A DNA stretch of 64,000 bases, taken from the NCBI RefSeq assembly GCF_003058325.1, contig NZ_CP028843.1, positions 1,045,501 to 1,109,500 on the forward strand, in the 5' to 3' direction. Both the position numbers and the translations under genes were made by a program. Within the stretch, counting starts at the first letter, position 1. Each line of letters opens with the position of its first letter. The notes below the pieces were generated by a model, which searched no databases, was not told the origin of the DNA, and saw nothing but the letters and a program-made list of their open reading frames with translations. The DNA comes from Methylobacterium currus. Lineage in GTDB: Bacteria > Pseudomonadota > Alphaproteobacteria > Rhizobiales > Beijerinckiaceae. Positions 55,818-64,000 of this stretch are shown piece by piece.

Positions 55818-56516
55818 ATGCGGATCCTGGCCATCGACACGGCGCTCGAGCGCTGCGCGGCCTGCATCATGGCGGACGACACGCCCGAGCCCCTGGCCCA
55901 GGAGAGCATGGACCTCGCGCGCGGCCATGCCGAGGCGCTGCTGCCCCTCGTCGAGCGGGTGGTCGCCCGGGTCGAGGGCGGGTTCGAGAGCCTCGACCGG
56001 GTCGCCGTCACGGTCGGGCCCGGCTCCTATACGGGCCTCCGGGTCGGGCTCTCGGCCGCGCGGGCGGTGGGGCTCGCCTGCGGCATCCCGGTCGTCGGCG
56101 TCACCACCCTGTCGGCCCTGCTGGCGCCCCTGCTCGCCGCCGAGGAGGATTACCTCGGCCAGGGCTACCTGCTCGCCGCCGCGATCGACGCCCGCCACGG
56201 CCACGTCTACTTCCAGGCCCTGAGCCAGGACGGCGGCATCGCCGTGCCGCCGACCCTGCTGCCGCTGGCCGAGGCCGTGCGGCTCCTCGGGCCCGGCCCG
56301 GCGGCGCTCGCCGGATCCGCCGCCCCGGCGCTGGCCGCCGCCGCGGCCGGGCAGGGGCACCGCGCCGTGGTGCCGGAGGGCCACATCGCCCCGCAGATCG
56401 CCTGGGTGGCCTCCCTCGGCCTCGTCGCCGACCCGGCCCACGCGCTGGCCCGTCCCCTCTACCTGCGCGGGCCGGACGCCCAGCCGCAGGACCATGCCCG
56501 CCTCGCCCGCCGCTGA
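55818..56516 (+). CDS. tsaB: tRNA threonylcarbamoyladenosine biosynthesis protein TsaB
   Basis: A 232-residue member of the TsaB/YeaZ family, a partner of TsaD in forming t6A37 on tRNAs. The N-terminal I-L-A-I-D-T-A and the V-G-P-G-S-Y-T-G-L-R segment near residue 71 are diagnostic. Start ATG 55818 (M-R-I-L-A-I-D); an in-frame ATG at 55701 is too far upstream. rimI follows after 11 bases. Confidence 0.92.
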   Translation: MRILAIDTALERCAACIMADDTPEPLAQESMDLARGHAEALLPLVERVVARVEGGFESLDRVAVTVGPGSYTGLRVGLSAARAVGLACGIPVVGVTTLSALLAPLLAAEEDYLGQGYLLAAAIDARHGHVYFQALSQDGGIAVPPTLLPLAEAVRLLGPGPAALAGSAAPALAAAAAGQGHRAVVPEGHIAPQIAWVASLGLVADPAHALARPLYLRGPDAQPQDHARLARR

Positions 56517-56527
56517 CGGAGACCCCG

Positions 56528-57010
56528 ATGAAGTGGATGCCGTTCCGCTCCCCCCCGACCGCCCATGTCGCGCCCCTGCTCTCGGCCGACCGGGCCGGGG
56601 AGCTCGCGGCGCTCCACGCCACCGCCTTCGCGCGGCCCTGGGAGGCGGACGAGTTCGAGCGCATGCTGTGCGAGCGCGGCCACGCCGCCCACGCCCTGAT
56701 GCTCGGCACGGTGATCGGCGGCTTCGTGCTCTCGCGCCAGGTGCTCGACGAGGCCGAGATCCTCACCATCGTGCTCGGCCCCGCCTCCCGCGGCGCGGGC
56801 CTGAGCCGCCAGCTCCTCCGGTCGCACCTCGTCGCCCTGGAGGATGCGGGCGTGCGCCGGGTCCATCTCGAGGTCGATGACGGCAACGCCCCGGCGCTCG
56901 CCCTCTACCGCCGCCTCGGCTTCACCGAGACCGGCCGCCGGGCGAGCTACTACGCACGGCCCGACGGCAGCCGCGCCAACGCGATCATGATGCAGGTGGC
57001 GCTGGGGTAG
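56528..57010 (+). CDS. rimI: ribosomal-protein-alanine N-acetyltransferase RimI-like
   Basis: A 160-residue GNAT acetyltransferase. The region I-L-T-I-V-L-G-P-A-S-R-G-A-G-L-S near residues 79-94 is the acetyl-CoA-binding R/Q-x-x-G-x-G/A loop, and the L-E-V-D-D-G-N-A-P-A-L-A-L-Y near 117-130 is conserved in RimI. It acetylates N-terminal alanine of ribosomal protein S18 or similar proteins. It is paired with tsaB, as in many bacteria. Confidence 0.87.
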   Translation: MKWMPFRSPPTAHVAPLLSADRAGELAALHATAFARPWEADEFERMLCERGHAAHALMLGTVIGGFVLSRQVLDEAEILTIVLGPASRGAGLSRQLLRSHLVALEDAGVRRVHLEVDDGNAPALALYRRLGFTETGRRASYYARPDGSRANAIMMQVALG

Positions 57011-57131
57011 GGGCGCCCGGGGCGACGGTGGACGCTCCGGGCCGGACTTGGTATGCGGCGCGGGAGATGCGGCCCGGAGCCGCTCCGCCCGCCAGACGAC
57101 CTCCCCGAGCCGAGCCCCCGCCGCCCGAACC

Positions 57132-58031
57132 ATGACGTACCTCGTCGCCGGCCTGCGGCTCCTCGCCTACGCCCTCACCTTCGCGCTCCTCGCCGGGCCG
57201 CACTGGCTGACCCTGAAGCTCGGGCGGGGGCGGTTCGCCGGCCATGCGCCGTGCTGGCTGCACCGGGTCTTCCTGCGGCTGTTCCGGTTGCGCATCACCG
57301 TGACCGGCACGCCGCCGGCCGCGGGCGAGGCGGCCCTCGTCATCGCCAACCACATCTCGTGGCTCGACATCCCGGTGCTGGGGGCGGTGCGGCCGCTCTC
57401 CTTCGTGGCGAAGTCCGAGATCGCCGGCTGGCCGGTGATCGGCACGCTCGCCCGGCTCCAGCGCACGGTCTTCATCGACCGCGCCCGGAAGCGCCACACC
57501 GCCGTGGTCAACACCGAGATGAGCCGGCGCCTGCGCGACGGCGAGCTGATCGTGCTGTTCGCGGAGGGGACCACCGGCGACGGCACCCGGCTCCTGCCGT
57601 TCCGCACCTCCCTCGTCGGCGCCGCCCGGGCGGCAATCACCGAGGGCGGGCTCGACCGGGTACGGCTCCAGCCGCTCTGCATCGCCTATACGCGCCGCAA
57701 CGGCCTGCCGCTCACCCGGGCCGAGCGTCCGGACATCGCCTGGTACGGCGACATGGAGCTAGGCCCCAGCGTCAAGCTGTTCTTCGAGCGCGGCCCGATC
57801 GACGTCCAGGTGACCTGGGGCGAGCCGATCGCCTTCGCGGCCGGCACCGACCGCAAGGCCGCGACGGCTTTGGCCGAGGCCTCGGTGCGCCGCGCCCTGC
57901 AGGAGGCGGTGACCGGGCGCCCGCCGGCGCCCCAGCCCGCGCCCCAGCCCGCGCCCCAGCCCGTGCCCGTGCCCGTGCCGCAGCCGGTGCACGAGGCGCC
58001 GCCTATTCTCATTCCGGCCGCGACGGCTTAA
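57132..58031 (+). CDS. 1-acyl-glycerol-3-phosphate acyltransferase (PlsC family)
   Basis: A 299-residue membrane acyltransferase that should esterify lysophospholipids. One N-terminal hydrophobic segment precedes the catalytic H-x4-D motif (N-H-I-S-W-L-D near residue 77). The acceptor-binding F-A-E-G-T-T segment is near 142. The C-terminus has a Pro/Ala/Gln-rich repeat (P-A-P-Q) over about 20 residues. The ATG at 57132 is used; an upstream frame start at 57048 adds 28 unrelated residues. Confidence 0.87.
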   Translation: MTYLVAGLRLLAYALTFALLAGPHWLTLKLGRGRFAGHAPCWLHRVFLRLFRLRITVTGTPPAAGEAALVIANHISWLDIPVLGAVRPLSFVAKSEIAGWPVIGTLARLQRTVFIDRARKRHTAVVNTEMSRRLRDGELIVLFAEGTTGDGTRLLPFRTSLVGAARAAITEGGLDRVRLQPLCIAYTRRNGLPLTRAERPDIAWYGDMELGPSVKLFFERGPIDVQVTWGEPIAFAAGTDRKAATALAEASVRRALQEAVTGRPPAPQPAPQPAPQPVPVPVPQPVHEAPPILIPAATA

Positions 58032-58099
58032 ATGACGGAACGCGGCCCCCATCGGGCCGCCCCCGCCGCATCCGATCATCTCCGCTCAGGGCCGGTTCG

Positions 58100-59509
58100 T
58101 TGAAGAAAGCGTTCGTCAAATCCTACGGCTGCCAGATGAACGTCTACGACGCGTCCCGCATGGTCGACCTGCTCGGCCGCGAGGGCTTCGTCGAGACCGG
58201 CGCCGTGGAGGAGGCCGACGTCGTCGTCCTCAACACCTGCCACATCCGCGAGAAGGCGGCGGAGAAGGTCTATTCCGAGCTCGGCCGCCTGCGCGTCCTG
58301 AAGGGCGAGCGGGCGGAGGCCGGCCGCGACACCACGGTGGTGGTGGCGGGCTGCGTCGCGCAGGCCGAAGGCCGCGAGATCCTCAACCGCGCGCCGGGCG
58401 TCGACGTGGTGGTGGGCCCGCAGAGCTATCACCGCCTGCCGCAGCTGCTCGCGGCCTCGAAGGACGGCCGGGTCGTCGACACCGAGTTCCCGGTCGAGGA
58501 CAAGTTCGACCACCTGCCGCTCCGTCGCACCCCGGGGGTCTCGGCCTTCCTCACGGTCCAGGAGGGCTGCGACAAGTTCTGCGCCTTCTGCGTCGTGCCC
58601 TATACCCGCGGCGCCGAGGTCTCGCGCCCGGTCCAGAAGATCGTGGCGGAGGCCGAGCGTCTGGCGGCGGCCGGCGCCCGCGAGCTGACGCTGATCGGCC
58701 AGAACGTCAACGCCTATCACGGCGAGGGCCCGGACGGGCGCGACTGGACGCTCGGGGACCTGCTGCACCGCGTCGCGGCGATCCCGGGCGTGCTGCGCCT
58801 GCGCTACACCACCAGCCATCCGCGCGACATGGACGAGGCCCTGATCGCGGCGCATCGCGACCTGCCGGCCCTGATGCCCTACCTGCACCTGCCGGTGCAG
58901 TCGGGCTCGGACCGGATCCTGCACGCGATGAACCGCAAGCACGATGCCGACACCTATCGCCGGCTGATCGACCGGGTGCGGGCGGCGCGGCCCGACATCG
59001 CCCTGTCCTCCGACTTCATCGTCGGCTTCCCGGGCGAGTCCGATGCCGACCACGCCGAGACGATGCGGCTGATCGCCGACATCGGATTCGCCAGCGCGTT
59101 CTCGTTCAAGTACAGCCCGCGCCCCGGCACCCCGGCGGCGGAGAGCGCCGACGCGGTGCCGGAGGCGGTGAAGAGCGCCCGGCTCGCCGAGCTTCAGGAC
59201 CTGCTGGAGCGCCAGCGCCAGGACTTCAATCACGCCACGGTCGGCCGCACCGTGCCGGTCCTGCTCGAGAAGGCGGGGCGGCATCCGGGCCAGGTCGCCG
59301 GCAAGTCGCCCTATCTCCAGGCGGTGCAGATCGAGGGCGACACGGCCGCGATCGGCACCGTGATCCCGGTGCGGATCACCCGGGCCGGCTCGAACAGCCT
59401 GTTCGGCGAGGCGATCACCGAATCTGCGGCACCCGCAACGACGGCCGATGCGGCCGCGACGGCCAATGCGGCCGCAACGGCCGCCGCGGCCGCGACGGCC
59501 GCCGCGTGA
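58100..59509 (+). CDS. miaB: tRNA-2-methylthio-N6-dimethylallyladenosine synthase MiaB
   Basis: A 469-residue radical-SAM methylthiotransferase acting on i6A37 of tRNA. The N-terminal UPF0004 domain has Cys in Y-G-C-Q-M-N near residue 11, N-T-C-H-I near 47 and A-G-C-V-A near 84. The radical-SAM C-x-x-x-C-x-x-C motif is C-D-K-F-C-A-F-C near 157-164. A TRAM domain follows at about 385-440. The last 25 or so residues are an Ala/Thr-rich tail not usual in the family. No ATG is suitably placed; TTG 58100 is the likely start. Confidence 0.92.
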   Translation: MKKAFVKSYGCQMNVYDASRMVDLLGREGFVETGAVEEADVVVLNTCHIREKAAEKVYSELGRLRVLKGERAEAGRDTTVVVAGCVAQAEGREILNRAPGVDVVVGPQSYHRLPQLLAASKDGRVVDTEFPVEDKFDHLPLRRTPGVSAFLTVQEGCDKFCAFCVVPYTRGAEVSRPVQKIVAEAERLAAAGARELTLIGQNVNAYHGEGPDGRDWTLGDLLHRVAAIPGVLRLRYTTSHPRDMDEALIAAHRDLPALMPYLHLPVQSGSDRILHAMNRKHDADTYRRLIDRVRAARPDIALSSDFIVGFPGESDADHAETMRLIADIGFASAFSFKYSPRPGTPAAESADAVPEAVKSARLAELQDLLERQRQDFNHATVGRTVPVLLEKAGRHPGQVAGKSPYLQAVQIEGDTAAIGTVIPVRITRAGSNSLFGEAITESAAPATTADAAATANAAATAAAAATAAA

Positions 59510-59520
59510 GGAACGACAGG

Positions 59521-60675
59521 ATGGCGACGGGAGAGGCGGGCGGCCGCGGGCCGAGAGGGCGTGAGCCCGCGCGCGAGTCCTCGCGCGAGCGCGAGATGGC
59601 CCCCCGGGCGGTGGCGGGCCTGAGCGAGGCGGCCGAGATCGCGCTCACCTTCGACGACAACCGCCTGGCGAGCCTGGTCTTCGGCCAGTACGACCAGAAC
59701 GTCGCCCATCTCGAGCGGCGCCTCGGCGTGGTGGCGACGGCGCTCGGCAACCACGTCGTGGTCAAGGGCCCGCCCGATTCGACCGAGCGGGCGCGCCGGG
59801 TGCTGGAGCTGCTCTATGCCCGCGTCCGCGACGGGGGGGGGACGCCGCTGACCCTCGGCGACGTCGACGGGGTGATCCAGGAATCGTCGCTCCAGGGCAA
59901 CCTGTTCTCGCCGGACGAAGCGCCGGCCAACGGCGAGCGGCCGTCCTTCGACCAGATCGCCACCCGCCGCCGCGGCGGCGTGCGGGCCCGCAACGCCGCG
60001 CAGGACGCCTACATCAAGGCGCTGCGCGCCCACGAGCTGGTCTTCGCGGAAGGCCCCGCCGGAACAGGCAAGACCTGGCTCGCGGTCGGCTACGCCGTCT
60101 CGCTGCTCGAGCAGGGCCATGCCGAGCGGCTGATCCTGTCGCGCCCTGCGGTCGAGGCCGGCGAGCGGCTGGGCTTCCTGCCCGGCGACATGCGCGAGAA
60201 GGTCGATCCGTATCTCCGGCCGATCTACGACGCCCTCTACGACTTCATGGAGGCGCGCCACGTCGATCGCGGCTTGCAGACCGGCATGATCGAGATCGCG
60301 CCGCTCGCCTTCATGCGCGGCCGCACGCTGACCAACGCCGTGGTGCTCCTCGACGAGGCGCAGAACACCACCTCGATGCAGATGAAGATGTTCCTGACGC
60401 GGCTCGGCGAGAACTCGCGCATGATCATCACCGGCGATCCGAGCCAGATCGACCTGCCGCCGGGCCAGAAATCGGGCCTGGTCGAGGCGGTGCGGATCCT
60501 CGACGGCGTCGAAGGCATCGGCCGGGTCACCTTCCGGGATGTCGACGTGGTGCGCCACGACCTGGTGCGCCGGATCGTCACGGCCTACGAGGCCGACGCG
60601 CAGGAGAACCGCCCAGAAGACCGGACCTTGCCGGCTCAGAGGGCGACACCGCCGCGCCGGGGGCCGCTGCCATGA
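59521..60675 (+). CDS. PhoH family ATPase (YbeZ-like)
   Basis: A 384-residue P-loop ATPase. The Walker A motif G-P-A-G-T-G-K-T lies near residue 181 and the Walker B D-E-A-Q-N near 278. It is linked to rRNA processing with YbeY, whose gene overlaps this one by four bases. The ATG at 59521 follows GAGGAACGACAGG; a GTG at 59506 overlaps the miaB stop and is less likely. Confidence 0.92.
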   Translation: MATGEAGGRGPRGREPARESSREREMAPRAVAGLSEAAEIALTFDDNRLASLVFGQYDQNVAHLERRLGVVATALGNHVVVKGPPDSTERARRVLELLYARVRDGGGTPLTLGDVDGVIQESSLQGNLFSPDEAPANGERPSFDQIATRRRGGVRARNAAQDAYIKALRAHELVFAEGPAGTGKTWLAVGYAVSLLEQGHAERLILSRPAVEAGERLGFLPGDMREKVDPYLRPIYDALYDFMEARHVDRGLQTGMIEIAPLAFMRGRTLTNAVVLLDEAQNTTSMQMKMFLTRLGENSRMIITGDPSQIDLPPGQKSGLVEAVRILDGVEGIGRVTFRDVDVVRHDLVRRIVTAYEADAQENRPEDRTLPAQRATPPRRGPLP

Positions 60676-61157
60676 GTGACGAGAACGAGATCGACGTCGC
60701 GGTGGAGGATCCCCGCTGGGAGGGCGTCGCGCCCGATCTCGATGGATTCGTGGCGCGGGCCGTCGAGGCGGCGCTCGCCACCGTGCCGCCGGGCGGACCG
60801 ATCGAGATCAGCATCGTGCTGACCGACGATGCCGCGGTGCAGGAGCTGAACCGGACCTGGCGGGGCAAGGACAAGCCGACCAACGTGCTGTCCTTCCCCA
60901 ACGAGCAGCCGCATGGCGGCGGGCCGCGCCTCCTCGGCGACGTGGTTCTTGCGTATGACACAATGCTGCGCGAGAGTGGGGAGCAGTCCAAGCCCCTCGA
61001 CCACCACCTCGCCCACCTCGTGGTTCATGGCACGCTGCACCTCCTCGGTCACGACCACGAGCTCGGCGACGCCGAGGCCGACGCCATGGAGGCGTTGGAG
61101 GTCGTGGCCCTGCGGCGCCTCGGCGTGCCGGACCCGTATGGCGACGTGGCCGGTTGA
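60672..61157 (+). CDS. ybeY: endoribonuclease YbeY
   Basis: A 161-residue zinc-dependent RNase for 16S rRNA 3'-end maturation and ribosome quality control. The metal-binding H-x3-H-x5-H motif is H-G-T-L-H-L-L-G-H-D-H near residue 120. The conserved L-N-R-T-W-R-G-K-D-K-P-T-N-V-L-S-F segment near 60 is intact. It overlaps phoH by four bases (ATGA). Confidence 0.95.
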   Translation: MSDENEIDVAVEDPRWEGVAPDLDGFVARAVEAALATVPPGGPIEISIVLTDDAAVQELNRTWRGKDKPTNVLSFPNEQPHGGGPRLLGDVVLAYDTMLRESGEQSKPLDHHLAHLVVHGTLHLLGHDHELGDAEADAMEALEVVALRRLGVPDPYGDVAG

Positions 61158-61190
61158 TCCGCGGACGCCCACACCCCAGACGCGAGAGAC

Positions 61191-62231
61191 ATGAGCAACG
61201 ATCGAAGTCGCAGCGCCGCCGCGACCGCGCAGGCGATCCCGGAGGACGACAGTCCGGGGCGCGAACCCTGGTATGATCGCCTCCTCAGCATCTTCCACCT
61301 GAAGACGCGCGACGCCCAGCGCGACGGCCTCTCGGATGCCCTCGCCGAGGTGCAGAACGGCGACCACGCCGTCTCCGCGGTCGAGCAGGCGATGCTCAAG
61401 AACGTGCTGAGCCTCCACCGGGTGCGGGTCGACGACGTCATGATCCCCCGGGCCGACGTGGTGGCGGTCTCGATCGACACCGCGCTCGGCGACCTGCTCA
61501 AGGTCTTCCGCTCCGCCGGCCATTCCCGCCTTCCCGTCTACGGCGAGAGCATGGACGACCCGCGCGGCATGGTCCACATCCGCGACTTCGTCGACTACAT
61601 GGCGAGCCGGGCCGAGGCCGGCGGCGACCGCCTGCCCGACCTCGCCGGGGTCGACCTCACCGCGACGCTGGCCACCACCCGCATCCTGCGCCCGGTGCTC
61701 TTCGTGCCGCCCTCGATGCCGGCGATCGACCTGCTCGCCCGGATGCAGGCGAGCCGCACCCACATGGCCCTCGTCATCGACGAGTATGGCGGCACCGACG
61801 GCCTGATCTCGATCGAGGACCTGATCGAGGTCGTGGTCGGCGACATCGAGGACGAGCACGACGTCGCCGAGACCCACCGCGTCCTCAAGGTCGACGGCGA
61901 GAGCGAGATCTTCGTCGCCGACGCCCGCGCCAGCCTCGACGACGTCGCCGAGGCGACCGGGGTCGATCTCGCGGCGGCGGTGGGGGAGGCGGCCGAGGAG
62001 GTCGACACCCTCGGCGGCCTGATCGTCACCATCGCCGGCCGGGTCCCGGCAAGGGGCGAGGTCATCGCCGTGCCGGGCGATTTCGAGGTCGAGGTGCTGG
62101 ACGCCGATCCGCGGCGGATCAAGCGCCTGCGCATGCATCGCGGCTTCGCCCGGCTCGAAGCGCCGGACACGCCGCTGGCCCTGCCGCCGCCCGGCGACGC
62201 GGCCGGCCTGCGGACCGATTCCGCCGCCTGA
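61191..62231 (+). CDS. CorC/HlyC-type transporter-associated CBS protein
   Basis: A 346-residue protein with tandem CBS domains (about 80-210) and a C-terminal CorC-HlyC domain (about 225-310). It lacks the membrane DUF21 region of longer homologues. The segment V-D-D-V-M-I-P-R near residue 81 and V-I-D-E-Y-G-G-T-D-G-L near 195 are typical. Often encoded with ybeY and lnt; a role in cation homeostasis is proposed for the family. Confidence 0.9.
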   Translation: MSNDRSRSAAATAQAIPEDDSPGREPWYDRLLSIFHLKTRDAQRDGLSDALAEVQNGDHAVSAVEQAMLKNVLSLHRVRVDDVMIPRADVVAVSIDTALGDLLKVFRSAGHSRLPVYGESMDDPRGMVHIRDFVDYMASRAEAGGDRLPDLAGVDLTATLATTRILRPVLFVPPSMPAIDLLARMQASRTHMALVIDEYGGTDGLISIEDLIEVVVGDIEDEHDVAETHRVLKVDGESEIFVADARASLDDVAEATGVDLAAAVGEAAEEVDTLGGLIVTIAGRVPARGEVIAVPGDFEVEVLDADPRRIKRLRMHRGFARLEAPDTPLALPPPGDAAGLRTDSAA

Positions 62232-62277
62232 TCCTTCCCGCGGCGCCCCGTCGCGGCGCCGCCCCGCGAGCCCGCCC

Positions 62278-63978
62278 ATGCACGACATCGACTCGAACGG
62301 GGCGGCGCTCGCTGCCCCGGCGGTGCCCTTCGGCCTCGTGCCGCTCGCCCACCGCATCGCCCTCACCGCCGGCTGGTCCCGTCTCGCCCTGGCCTGGCTC
62401 GCCGGCGCCTGCGGGGCCTTGGCGATGCCGCCCTTCGGGTTCCTGCCCGCCCTCTGCATCGCCCTGGTGCCGGCGGTCTGGCTGCTCGACGGGGCGGCCA
62501 CCGCCTCGTCGCGCCTGGGACGGCGCGCCGGCACGGCTGTCGCCGCCGGCCTGATCGGCTGGGCCTGGGGCTTCGGCTATCTCACCGCCGGCCTGTGGTG
62601 GCTCGGCGCGGCCTTCCTGGTCGAGGCCGACCAATTCGCCTACCTGATGCCGCTCGGCGTGCTCGGCCTGCCGGCGGTCCTCGGCCTGTTCTACGGTGCG
62701 GGCTTCGCGGCCGCACGGCTGCTCTGGTCGCCCGGCCCGGGCCGGATCGCCGCCCTGGCCTTCGGCCTGGGCGGCGCCGAGTGGCTGCGCGGCCACCTGT
62801 TCACCGGGTTTCCCTGGAACACCCTCGGCATGGCGCTCGGCCAGAACCTCTGGCTGATGCAGGCGGCCTCCGTGATCGGCCTCTACGGGCTGACCGTGCT
62901 GGCGGTGCTGTGCGGCGCCGCGCCCGCCACCCTCGCCGATGGGGGCGGGTCGGCGCGGCGGCTCGGGCCGCTCGCCGGTGCGCTCCTCGTCCTCGCCGGC
63001 CTCGCTGTGGGCGGGGCGCTGCGGGTGCCGGCCGGCCCGATGCCGGAGGTGCCCGGCGTGCGCCTGCGCCTCGTCCAGGCCAACATCCCGCAGGATGCCC
63101 GCTTCAACCCGCGCAACCGCGAGGGCATCCTCGAGCGCTACCTGGGCCTCAGCGACAGCGCGACCGCGCCGGACCGGCAGGGCCTGCGGGACGTCACCCA
63201 CCTGATCTGGCCGGAATCCTCGTTCCCGTTCCTGATCCAGCGCGATCCCCAGGCGCTGCGGCGGATCGGGAGCGCGCTGCCGCCCGGCACGCTGCTGGTC
63301 ACCGGCGCGGCCCGGGCCGACGAGCCGCTGCCCGGCGAGCGGCTGCACTTCTACAACTCGATCCTGATGATCGGGCAGGACGGCCTCGTCGGCGGACGCT
63401 ACGACAAGCTCCACCTCGTGCCGTTCGGCGAGTACCTGCCGGGGCCGGTCGACAGCCTGCTGCGCGCTCTCGGTCTCAAGCAGTTCGTGGCGGTGCCGGG
63501 CGGCTTCACCGCGGGCGAGGCGCATGAGCGTCCGCCGCTGGCGGTGCCGGGCCTGCCGCCGGTGGCGCCCTCGATCTGCTACGAGGCGATCTTTCCCGGC
63601 GCCGTCGCGTCGCACCGGGAGCGTCCCGGCCTGCTCCTCAACGTCACCAATGACGGCTGGTTCGGCGACACGCCCGGACCGCGCCAACACTTCGCGCAGG
63701 CGCGTCTTCGCGCAGTTGAGGAAGGGATTCCTCTCGTGCGGGCCGCGAATACCGGTATCAGCGCCGTGGTCGATCCTTACGGCCGGGTGACCGGGATGTT
63801 GTCGGTCGGCGCCGAAGGGGTTCTTGATCGAAACCTCCCTAAGAACCTTAGGGAAAGTACGGCTTATGGACGATTCGGCGATGTTTTTTTCATCATCATG
63901 CTCTTAGGGTGCGGGTTCATCGCCCTTGCGGCGCGCACCCGTCGCGCGCCTGTCCCGCCCCGCGGAGCGTCAATGTGA
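62278..63978 (+). CDS. lnt: apolipoprotein N-acyltransferase
   Basis: A 566-residue inner-membrane enzyme that adds the third acyl chain to lipoproteins. About six hydrophobic segments cover residues 30-260. The nitrilase-like periplasmic domain (about 260-520) has its catalytic E in W-P-E-S-S near 313, K in Y-D-K-L-H near 378, and Cys in S-I-C-Y-E near 434. A last hydrophobic segment lies near 535-555. Its stop overlaps the next gene. Confidence 0.94.
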   Translation: MHDIDSNGAALAAPAVPFGLVPLAHRIALTAGWSRLALAWLAGACGALAMPPFGFLPALCIALVPAVWLLDGAATASSRLGRRAGTAVAAGLIGWAWGFGYLTAGLWWLGAAFLVEADQFAYLMPLGVLGLPAVLGLFYGAGFAAARLLWSPGPGRIAALAFGLGGAEWLRGHLFTGFPWNTLGMALGQNLWLMQAASVIGLYGLTVLAVLCGAAPATLADGGGSARRLGPLAGALLVLAGLAVGGALRVPAGPMPEVPGVRLRLVQANIPQDARFNPRNREGILERYLGLSDSATAPDRQGLRDVTHLIWPESSFPFLIQRDPQALRRIGSALPPGTLLVTGAARADEPLPGERLHFYNSILMIGQDGLVGGRYDKLHLVPFGEYLPGPVDSLLRALGLKQFVAVPGGFTAGEAHERPPLAVPGLPPVAPSICYEAIFPGAVASHRERPGLLLNVTNDGWFGDTPGPRQHFAQARLRAVEEGIPLVRAANTGISAVVDPYGRVTGMLSVGAEGVLDRNLPKNLRESTAYGRFGDVFFIIMLLGCGFIALAARTRRAPVPPRGASM

Positions 63979-64000
63979 AGAAGGCACCCGATCCGGTTGA
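63975..64000 (+). CDS. start of an XRE-family transcriptional regulator (partial)
   Basis: GTG at 63975 overlaps the lnt stop and opens a frame that begins V-K-K-A-P-D-P-V and runs off the window. In Rhizobiales the gene following lnt often encodes a helix-turn-helix regulator starting M-K-K-x-P-N-P-I-D, so the identity is inferred from these few codons and position. Confidence 0.5.

Overview
The window is a GC-rich (about 70%) chromosomal segment with uninterrupted, densely packed genes. Gene content and order point to an alphaproteobacterium of the order Hyphomicrobiales (Rhizobiales), most likely Methylobacterium or Methylorubrum. The supporting evidence is the clpS-clpA pair, a phasin with PhaR-type operators, egtB-egtD, murI next to rpsD, and the block nfu/tsaB/rimI/plsC-like/miaB/phoH/ybeY/corC/lnt/xre. 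This assignment is inferred from the sequence alone. No rRNA, tRNA, insertion sequence, phage or CRISPR array was recognised.

Region 1 (1-10112): a heparinase II/III-like protein, a membrane diguanylate cyclase, an aldo/keto reductase, an MHYT-PAS hybrid histidine kinase, an RNase HI with an unusual tail, and a urate/xanthine permease followed by urate oxidase. Region 2 (10455-24249): housekeeping and envelope genes: a GCS2-type carboxylate-amine ligase, rsmE, ubiA, a CysQ-like phosphatase, clpS-clpA, a phasin, a D,D-carboxypeptidase with a SPOR domain, a membrane DnaJ protein and a VWA protein. A decayed gene lies at about 16020-16509. Region 3 (24257-34592): ergothioneine genes egtD and egtB, murI, an alpha/beta hydrolase, rpsD with a clear terminator, a HIT protein, an M20 amidohydrolase, a beta-lactamase-like serine hydrolase and a FemAB/GNAT-like protein.

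Region 4 (34602-49104) is a polysaccharide locus. It has an export protein, a priming sugar transferase, GT2, GT4 and WecB/TagA/CpsF glycosyltransferases, an unrecognised secreted protein and a LuxR-type regulator. It also has a tightly overlapping five-gene operon for an amino-sugar nucleotide: acetyltransferase, Gfo/Idh dehydrogenase, aminotransferase, epimerase and a second aminotransferase. An 860-bp, comparatively AT-rich, gene-free stretch lies upstream of the LuxR gene.

Region 5 (49274-54871): rplS, a small secreted GCG-motif protein, and a complete SiaABCD-like signalling operon in the order siaB-siaC-siaD-siaA on the minus strand, followed by a universal stress protein. In Pseudomonas aeruginosa this pathway controls c-di-GMP synthesis by reversible phosphorylation of SiaC. 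Its presence here, near an exopolysaccharide locus, is the most interesting system in the window. Region 6 (55003-64000): the conserved nfu-to-lnt block, ending in the first codons of an XRE-type regulator.

Repeats include two families of dispersed intergenic palindromes, a 14-bp tandem array before rpsD, a 15-bp tandem array downstream of the GT2 gene, and a 15-bp coding repeat in siaD. Two PhaR-like operators lie 31 bp apart in front of the phasin gene, and an exact match to the EcfG general-stress promoter lies between egtB and murI.
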